Source: JANWKQ01 sp040376605 (GTDB lineage: Bacteria > Bacteroidota > Bacteroidia > CAIKAF01). From it: DNA of 10,283 bases. The position numbers and the translations under genes were made by a program. The stretch is from assembly GCA_040376605.1 (NCBI GenBank), contig JBEIQI010000095.1:1-10283 (forward strand), in the 5' to 3' direction. Position 1 is the first letter of the stretch. Each line of letters begins with the position of its first letter. This document shows, piece by piece, positions 5,854 through 10,283 of the stretch. The notes below the pieces were generated by a model, which had not been told where the DNA came from, did no database searches, and saw only the letters and a program-made list of their open reading frames with translations.

Positions 5854-6339
5854 ATGAAGAAGTTAACAGATTTTGGAAAATTAATTTTGATTTGGCTCAT
5901 CTCCATCCTAGTATTTAACTTCAGTTTTTCCGTCTTCGCTGCAACCATTAGAAATAGCAATGATGACATAACAGTGATCTTTATGTTCACGCTGACTTTT
6001 ATTTTTACCCTATTTTTTGCAGCCCTCTCCTCCATACCTAATTTAATATTTTTTGTTCTATTAGGCATGCTCATTCTTCAAACTAAGTATTCACAAAGAA
6101 CAAAAAAAATATTCTTAATGATCATCAATACCCTAGGTATCCTGGTTTTATGCATCGTCACCTTTGGATTTATTTCATTGATAAGAGAAAAAGAAGGCCT
6201 GTTATACCCCTTAAACAAATATATCTGGTGGTATCCTAACTGGGTATTGTTAGTGAGTTCCAACTTAGCTATTCTTCTAATGCCATTCGGAAACAAAAAA
6301 ACAAGTCAAACTAATTCGTCAAGTTATGGAAACACTTAA
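5854..6339 (+). CDS. Small four-helix membrane protein, first of a tandem paralogous pair
   Basis: This 161-residue integral membrane protein is of unrecognised family. Hydrophobic segments lie at about 9-30, 39-76 (long enough for two helices with a short turn near 59-61), 86-110 and 128-144, followed by a polar Ser/Asn/Lys tail. Positive residues at the N-terminus and in TKYSQRTKK (77-85) suggest cytoplasmic loops. The opening KLTDFGKLILIWLI and the ending PNWVLLVSSNLAILLMPF match the corresponding parts of the next gene, so the two are paralogues. The ATG at 5854 is 11 bases after the regulator's stop; an upstream TTG at 5806 would overlap that gene out of frame and is less likely. The stop overlaps the next start by 14 bases, which suggests translational coupling. 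Control by the upstream GbsR-type regulator is inferred from position. Confidence 0.8.
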   Translation: MKKLTDFGKLILIWLISILVFNFSFSVFAATIRNSNDDITVIFMFTLTFIFTLFFAALSSIPNLIFFVLLGMLILQTKYSQRTKKIFLMIINTLGILVLCIVTFGFISLIREKEGLLYPLNKYIWWYPNWVLLVSSNLAILLMPFGNKKTSQTNSSSYGNT

Positions 6340-6754
6340 GAAATTGGCTCAACTTTTCCTCATTTGGATGATCACTCTATCTGCTTTATCCGCGTGTACT
6401 GCTATAATGGAACATCAATTGGGCTCGGAACGTTTTTTCTCGACTATGTTTGTTATGATGCTCTACAGTATGGTACTTTCATTGCCTGCCTTTATTTTCT
6501 TTAGTATTTTTAGTTTTAAAATACTGAATAGCAACCGAAGCCTTGCTCGCAAAAAACTAAATATTTTGCTGATTAACTATGCTGATATTGCAGGTACATT
6601 CATAATAATATTTGTTCTGATGCCAGCCGGTTTTGGCGATTTAACAAGAAAGGTGATCACCTTACAACCCTTCTGGGCATTAGTTATATCGTCCTCTGCA
6701 GCTATTTTACTCATGCCATTCAATCATCAACAAAATATTAATACCCAGAACTGA
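6326..6754 (+). CDS. Small four-helix membrane protein, second of a tandem paralogous pair
   Basis: This 142-residue membrane protein is related to its upstream neighbour: both begin with a K-L-x-x-(F/L)-x-x-L-x-LIW pattern, and both end with P-x-W-x-L-V-x-S-S-x-x-AILLMPF before a short polar tail. Hydrophobic segments lie at about 8-28, 38-65, 78-99 and 115-131, with a basic loop NSNRSLARKK (68-77). The protein is shorter than its paralogue mainly in the loops. Cys24 in LSAC resembles a lipobox, but the paralogue lacks it and the segment reads as a normal first helix. The start codon lies inside the upstream gene (14-base overlap). No enzymatic motif or conserved charged residue within the membrane was noticed. 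Function unknown. Confidence 0.8.
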   Translation: METLKKLAQLFLIWMITLSALSACTAIMEHQLGSERFFSTMFVMMLYSMVLSLPAFIFFSIFSFKILNSNRSLARKKLNILLINYADIAGTFIIIFVLMPAGFGDLTRKVITLQPFWALVISSSAAILLMPFNHQQNINTQN

Positions 6755-6774
6755 AATTTATAAAAATAGACCTA

Positions 6775-7191
6775 ATGAAACGCATCGCATTTTTAAAGAA
6801 TATAACCTTAGCTGAGATTATATTAAATACCATTATGGCCTTTCTATTTTTTACTGGAATTATAACAAATTTCTTTGAAATTTCGGGAACTGTACTGATT
6901 GTTGCAGGTATCCTTCATTCAGCAAGTATGCTCTTGCACTGGCTAGCCTGGAACCAGCTACCAACAACCCATAAGGCTCGTATTATTTTTAACGTTTGGG
7001 TAATAGGTAGTTTTGCCATTACCATTATAGGAGGAGCCATATATCCACCCTTCGGATACCTTATGCTATTTGTATTACTGGCATTTGCGGCCATTTGGTT
7101 TCTGTTCTACTGTATCATTCTTTATAAAGAGTATAGCTATTTAAAGCGGAGGAAAAAATTATTTGATCAACGAGCACTTATACACTTTTAA
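6775..7191 (+). CDS. Small four-helix membrane protein of unknown function
   Basis: This 138-residue protein has four predicted helices at about 11-31, 38-58, 70-90 and 94-117 and a strongly basic cytoplasmic tail (KEYSYLKRRKK, 118-128). The second helix carries His48 and is followed by a short HWLAWNQLP segment (55-63); histidines and tryptophans near a membrane face can bind cofactors, but this is only suggestive. It is not clearly related to the two preceding paralogues. It starts 20 bases after the upstream gene and is followed one base later by a possible 20-codon ORF leading into the SDR gene, so it fits within one transcription unit. I do not recognise the family. Confidence 0.75.
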   Translation: MKRIAFLKNITLAEIILNTIMAFLFFTGIITNFFEISGTVLIVAGILHSASMLLHWLAWNQLPTTHKARIIFNVWVIGSFAITIIGGAIYPPFGYLMLFVLLAFAAIWFLFYCIILYKEYSYLKRRKKLFDQRALIHF

Positions 7192-7192
7192 A

Positions 7193-7255
7193 ATGTTAAA
7201 ACTCAATACCTATCATTTACTAATATTAACCATAATGCCTTTCTTTGCCTCATGA
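7193..7255 (+). CDS. Possible 20-codon hydrophobic ORF bridging the membrane protein and SDR genes
   Basis: An ATG one base after the TAA of the preceding gene opens 20 codons (MLKLNTYHLL through MPFFAS) whose TGA stop overlaps the SDR start codon as ATGA. It thus fills the gap between the two genes exactly. The peptide is hydrophobic in residues about 9-19 and could insert in a membrane, or its translation could simply deliver ribosomes to the SDR start by reinitiation. A frame of this length can stay open by chance in AT-rich DNA, so expression is not established. Confidence 0.3.
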   Translation: MLKLNTYHLLILTIMPFFAS

Positions 7256-8136
7256 AACGTGTGGCTGTAATTGGAGCATCAGGAACCCTGGGCAAAATCA
7301 TTATCAACAAATTAAGTTCGTTGGAAGAGATTGAGTTAATCAAACTTAGCAGAAACACCGCATTAGGACCTGAAGGATTTTTAGTTTTTGAACCCGAAAA
7401 AGATGACTGGAAAAAACTGGGCCATATTGATATCCTTATTAATGCAGCAGGCATTATCCATGAATCAAAAGATGCTGAATTCGAAAAAGTGCATGTTCAT
7501 TTGGTGCAAAAAATCATTGAAAACAGGCATATTATCGGAGACCCAGTCATCATTCAAATTTCTGCCTTAGGAGCAGATGAAAAACATCCCATTGCCTTTT
7601 TAAGAACCAAAGGAATTGCGGATGCCATTTTATTGAAACAGGCCGATACCTATGTTATTCGACCTTCCATCGTATGCACCTCGAATACCTTATTGGTGAA
7701 AAAGTTTAAAATGATGTTCGATATCAGTAAGTATTTCTTTAATCATGCAGTATTACCGGCCAGTTTTTTACGGACCCGTATCCAACCGATTATGGAAGAG
7801 GATTTTGCGGATACCATAGGATTATTGTGTTCGCAAAAACCTAATCAATCGTTGATTGACCTTCCAGGTGCTGAACAAATTTCATTTCAATGGCTCATGG
7901 ATCTTGCCGGAGTGGTACGAAATCAAAAAATGATTGCTCTAGAAATACCCAAAAATCTGGTGGAAGCGGTCACCAAAAATTTTATTTCCATTTGGTTTCC
8001 GGGCTTAATTAATTACGATCAATTTCAACTCTTATTTAAGGACAATATTGCTGATAAACAAACCATTGAAACATTGTTGGGCAGACCGGTAAAAAGCACA
8101 CTGGAATTCTGGAAGAAAGAATTTGCAAAGGATTAA
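7252..8136 (+). CDS. Atypical SDR / NDUFA9-like NAD(P)-binding protein
   Basis: This 294-residue protein has a Rossmann fold. The nucleotide-binding loop is IGASGTLG (Gly8, Gly11, Gly14). It is followed by NAAGII (64-69), IQISALGAD (101-109) and YVIRPSIV (134-141), in the order and wording of the NDUFA9-like and NmrA-like atypical SDR group. Members bind NAD(P)(H) as oxidoreductases, complex I accessory subunits or redox sensors. The usual catalytic Tyr-x-x-x-Lys is Phe116-LRT-Lys120, so the proton-donating tyrosine is missing and classical dehydrogenase activity is doubtful. Length is normal for the group, and there is no signal peptide. The ATG at 7252 is chosen because the beta strand and glycine loop begin directly after it. 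It closes the cluster headed by the GbsR-type regulator. A nucleotide-binding sensor or assembly role fits the membrane-protein neighbours, but that is inference. Confidence 0.85.
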   Translation: MKRVAVIGASGTLGKIIINKLSSLEEIELIKLSRNTALGPEGFLVFEPEKDDWKKLGHIDILINAAGIIHESKDAEFEKVHVHLVQKIIENRHIIGDPVIIQISALGADEKHPIAFLRTKGIADAILLKQADTYVIRPSIVCTSNTLLVKKFKMMFDISKYFFNHAVLPASFLRTRIQPIMEEDFADTIGLLCSQKPNQSLIDLPGAEQISFQWLMDLAGVVRNQKMIALEIPKNLVEAVTKNFISIWFPGLINYDQFQLLFKDNIADKQTIETLLGRPVKSTLEFWKKEFAKD

Positions 8137-8180
8137 TTTGCCAACCTAATTCAAGCAACTTTTCTTATCGTAAAATCATC

Positions 8181-8211
8181 TTGTAAGTATCATGTTCATT
8201 TATTATCTTTA
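8181..8211 (+). promoter_or_regulatory. Bacteroidota-type promoter for the lipoprotein-subtilase pair
   Basis: TTG (8181-8183) is followed after 20 bases by TATCTTTA (8204-8211), a 7/8 match to TAnnTTTG. The spacing matches that of the topA promoter. Transcription would start near 8216, about ten bases before the ATG at 8226. Together with the 89-base gap, it suggests that a new transcription unit starts here; no clear terminator hairpin was seen after the SDR gene. Confidence 0.5.
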
Positions 8212-8225
8212 CCACTTGTAGAAGT

Positions 8226-9002
8226 ATGAGATATAGGTTCCCTTTGGTTGGTTTAATCATTTCAATAGGTATTATTACCAGTTGCGGACCTGTTGTTGAG
8301 CCTCCCGTAGACATGGGATACCGTTACATTCCTATTGACACCGGGCGTTATTATATATACGATGTAGATTCCGTTTATATTGATTGTGTGGCCAACATTA
8401 ATGATACGGTTCACTATCAATTGAAAGAAACCTACCCATCCCTATTTATTGATGGTATGGGAGATACCGTTATAAATATTACCCGTTATTATAGAACAGA
8501 TCATTCCCAGCCATGGTCGGAGATTGTGGCACCACCCGATGTTTGGTGGCTTAAACGAACCACCACGAGGCTCGAAAAAACGGAAGAAAATCTCACATTT
8601 GTAAAAATGACTTATCCCATTGATGTCAATTACGAATGGGATGGAAATGCCTATAATGTTTTAGGGCAGCAATTTTATCATTACGGAGATCAGGATATAA
8701 GTTTTAACAATGGGTTTGCCAACTTTGATAGTACCATAACGGTGTATCATCAGGAAGATACAAGTAGTTTGATTCAATATTATTTATTTACCGAAACCTA
8801 TGCCCGAAATATAGGAATGATATATAAGATGAAAATTAATATCCCAAATGCAATTTACAATGATTCTAGTAATCCGGGTAATGTGAATAGCTGTTGGCAA
8901 GATATTCCATTTGGCCTATATTGGTTCAATGTATATATTCTCCAGAGAATTAAACTAGGATCATTGGTTACTTACAAATTAATTGAATATGGTTTTGAAT
9001 AG
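8226..9002 (+). CDS. Hypothetical lipoprotein
   Basis: This 258-residue protein begins with a type II signal peptide: basic MRYR, a hydrophobic core, and a lipobox ITSC with Cys20 as the acylated residue. The mature N-terminus is GPVVEPPVD, without the run of acidic residues that often directs Bacteroidota lipoproteins to the cell surface, so the side of the outer membrane is unclear. The rest is rich in Tyr, Asp, Asn and Thr with alternating patterns (RYYIYDVDSVYIDC), indicating an all-beta, secreted domain. DTGRYYIYDVDSVY resembles the start of many uncharacterised Bacteroidota lipoproteins. No catalytic motif was recognised. The stop overlaps the start of the subtilase gene by 14 bases, so the two are almost certainly cotranscribed, and the lipoprotein could be an anchor, chaperone or inhibitor for the protease; that is inference. 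Confidence 0.88.
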   Translation: MRYRFPLVGLIISIGIITSCGPVVEPPVDMGYRYIPIDTGRYYIYDVDSVYIDCVANINDTVHYQLKETYPSLFIDGMGDTVINITRYYRTDHSQPWSEIVAPPDVWWLKRTTTRLEKTEENLTFVKMTYPIDVNYEWDGNAYNVLGQQFYHYGDQDISFNNGFANFDSTITVYHQEDTSSLIQYYLFTETYARNIGMIYKMKINIPNAIYNDSSNPGNVNSCWQDIPFGLYWFNVYILQRIKLGSLVTYKLIEYGFE

Positions 9003-10283
9003 AAGTATTTTCTTTTTTCTCGTTGTATTTGTTTCATTAACTAACCTTTTTTCGCAATCCTATTATAAGTTTGCAGTGTATTTTGCTGATAAAACACCGG
9101 TAGGTTATCCATATAGCCTAAGCTCTCCATTGGATTTTTTATCCCAACGATCCCTTGATCGTAGGACCCGGTATAGCATTCCACTAACCCCATTAGATCT
9201 TCCTGTAGCCCCTTCTTATATAAGTGGCGTATTGGCTATTTCTGATTCCATCCAATTTTATAACAAAAGCAATTGGATGAATTGTATGGTTATTGGAACT
9301 AACGATTCAACCTTGGCCGATTCGATTGATCAGTTGCCTTATGTAAATCAGGTTCGTTGGATCTTTAAAGGCAATAAGCCTCAAACAGCTGCCGATTTTC
9401 CCGGAATCTTTGGTCCCCCGGTAAGTTTAACCGGCGCCGGTTATGGAATAGATTATGGAAAAGCGGATACACAATCTATCATGATGAGTTTAGATTATTT
9501 GCACAAAAGAAATTACCATGGGAAAGATATAGTTATTGCCGTTTTAGATGCCGGTTTTACCAGCACCCAGGGTATAACCGGCTTTAATCATTTAAGAGAT
9601 AGCAGTAGAATTTTAGGTACCTGGGATTTTGTGGCTAACGAAACCAGTGTTTCCGGAGATAACAGTCATGGCACCCATGTGCTATCGTGCATGGGAGGAT
9701 ATATTCCGGGTGAATTTATGGGTACCGCTCCTCAAGCCTCCTATTGGTTATTAAGAACCGAAGAAGGGGCGGCTGAAACGGTAAGCGAAGAATACAATTG
9801 GGTAGCAGGAGCCGAATTTGCAGACAGTGTTGGAGCGGATATGATCAATAGTTCTTTAGGTTATACCACTTTCGATTTTCCAAGCATGGATTATACCTAT
9901 TCTCAATTAAATGGGAATACAACGATAATTACCAAAGGGGCCGATTTAGCAGCCAGAACAGGCATGTTGGTTTGTAACAGTGCAGGAAATAGTGGAGCAA
10001 GTAGTTGGTATTATATTGGAGCACCTGCAGATGCCGATAGCATTCTATCGATAGGAGCTGTAAAAAGCGATAGATCCGTTGCAAGCTTTAGTTCGTTCGG
10101 ACCTACCTCAGATGGGAGAATAAAACCGGATGTAAGTTCAATGGGCCAGCAGGCATATATTTTAGGTCTCATGGGTAATACACAAACCGGGAATGGAACC
10201 TCATTTGCATCCCCAATTTTATGCGGAGCAGTAGCATGTTTATGGCAGAAGTACCCTAACAAAACTAACTTCGAAATAATGGA
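8989..10283 (+). CDS. S8 family serine peptidase (subtilase), 3' end beyond window
   Basis: The first 431 codons are present. Residues 1-22 form a signal peptide ending LFS|Q. Residues about 24-165 are a propeptide-like region of the type common in Bacteroidota subtilases (YYKFAVYFADKTP, LSSPLDFLSQRSLDRRTRY). The catalytic domain starts near 178 and has a complete triad: Asp187 in AVLDAGF, His227 in GDNSHGTHV and Ser405 in GNGTSFASP, with the oxyanion-hole Asn334 in SAGNSG. It should therefore be an active secreted endopeptidase. Related proteins often carry a C-terminal T9SS sorting domain; that part is not visible, so export by T9SS is a prediction. The ATG at 8989 overlaps the lipoprotein gene by 14 bases and is the only start that gives a full signal peptide. 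The frame has no stop up to the window edge. Confidence 0.95.
   Translation, partial: MVLNRSIFFFLVVFVSLTNLFSQSYYKFAVYFADKTPVGYPYSLSSPLDFLSQRSLDRRTRYSIPLTPLDLPVAPSYISGVLAISDSIQFYNKSNWMNCMVIGTNDSTLADSIDQLPYVNQVRWIFKGNKPQTAADFPGIFGPPVSLTGAGYGIDYGKADTQSIMMSLDYLHKRNYHGKDIVIAVLDAGFTSTQGITGFNHLRDSSRILGTWDFVANETSVSGDNSHGTHVLSCMGGYIPGEFMGTAPQASYWLLRTEEGAAETVSEEYNWVAGAEFADSVGADMINSSLGYTTFDFPSMDYTYSQLNGNTTIITKGADLAARTGMLVCNSAGNSGASSWYYIGAPADADSILSIGAVKSDRSVASFSSFGPTSDGRIKPDVSSMGQQAYILGLMGNTQTGNGTSFASPILCGAVACLWQKYPNKTNFEIM

Noticed and set aside
6326..6397. Second membrane protein as a lipoprotein through Cys24 (LSAC)
   Set aside because: The paralogue lacks the Cys, and the rest of the protein is polytopic membrane rather than a secreted domain.
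10011..10262. Minus-strand ORF of 83 codons
   Set aside because: It is antisense to the subtilase catalytic domain around Asn334 and Ser405 and has no features of its own.

Overview
The window looks like chromosomal DNA from a Bacteroidota bacterium, probably of the Cytophagia/Flavobacteriia/Saprospiria type. The evidence is a PorP/SprF type IX secretion (T9SS) outer-membrane protein, a topoisomerase I without zinc fingers but with a Lys/Ala tail, a GbsR-type MarR regulator, a subtilase of the kind common in Bacteroidota, low GC, start codons mostly without Shine-Dalgarno sequences, and several matches to the Bacteroidota promoter (TTG at -33, TAnnTTTG at -7). No phage, transposon, CRISPR, tRNA or rRNA gene was seen. 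No gap without a recognised gene exceeds 300 bases; the longest is about 278 bases, between topA and the arginase-fold gene.

Left half (minus strand, reading right to left): a small hypothetical gene (5127-4720), topA (4511-2049), an arginase-fold protein that has lost most metal ligands (1770-589), and the 5' part of a PorP/SprF gene (373 to beyond base 1). From general knowledge, topA, a 'formimidoylglutamase-like' gene and T9SS core genes are often neighbours in this phylum, so gldK/L/M/N-type genes may lie beyond the left edge. Between topA and the arginase-fold gene is a partly palindromic repeat built on AAGCAAGAC. The arginase-fold gene and porP each carry the perfect palindrome TTAGTACTAA upstream.

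Middle (plus strand, 5342-8136): a tight cluster of a GbsR/MarR regulator, two overlapping paralogous small membrane proteins, a third small membrane protein, a possible 20-codon hydrophobic ORF, and an atypical SDR protein resembling NDUFA9-like proteins. A 22-bp inverted repeat just upstream of the regulator overlaps a candidate -33 element and is the best candidate operator, suggesting autoregulation. The cluster may be an envelope or quinone/redox-related cassette, but no function is shown by the sequence. It is the best candidate here for an undescribed unit.

Right end (plus strand, from 8226): its own promoter, a lipoprotein gene, then an overlapping S8 subtilase with an intact catalytic triad that runs off the window. 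Related Bacteroidota subtilases often end in a T9SS sorting domain; that part lies outside the window. If present here, it would make the protease a client of the secretion system represented by PorP at the other end.
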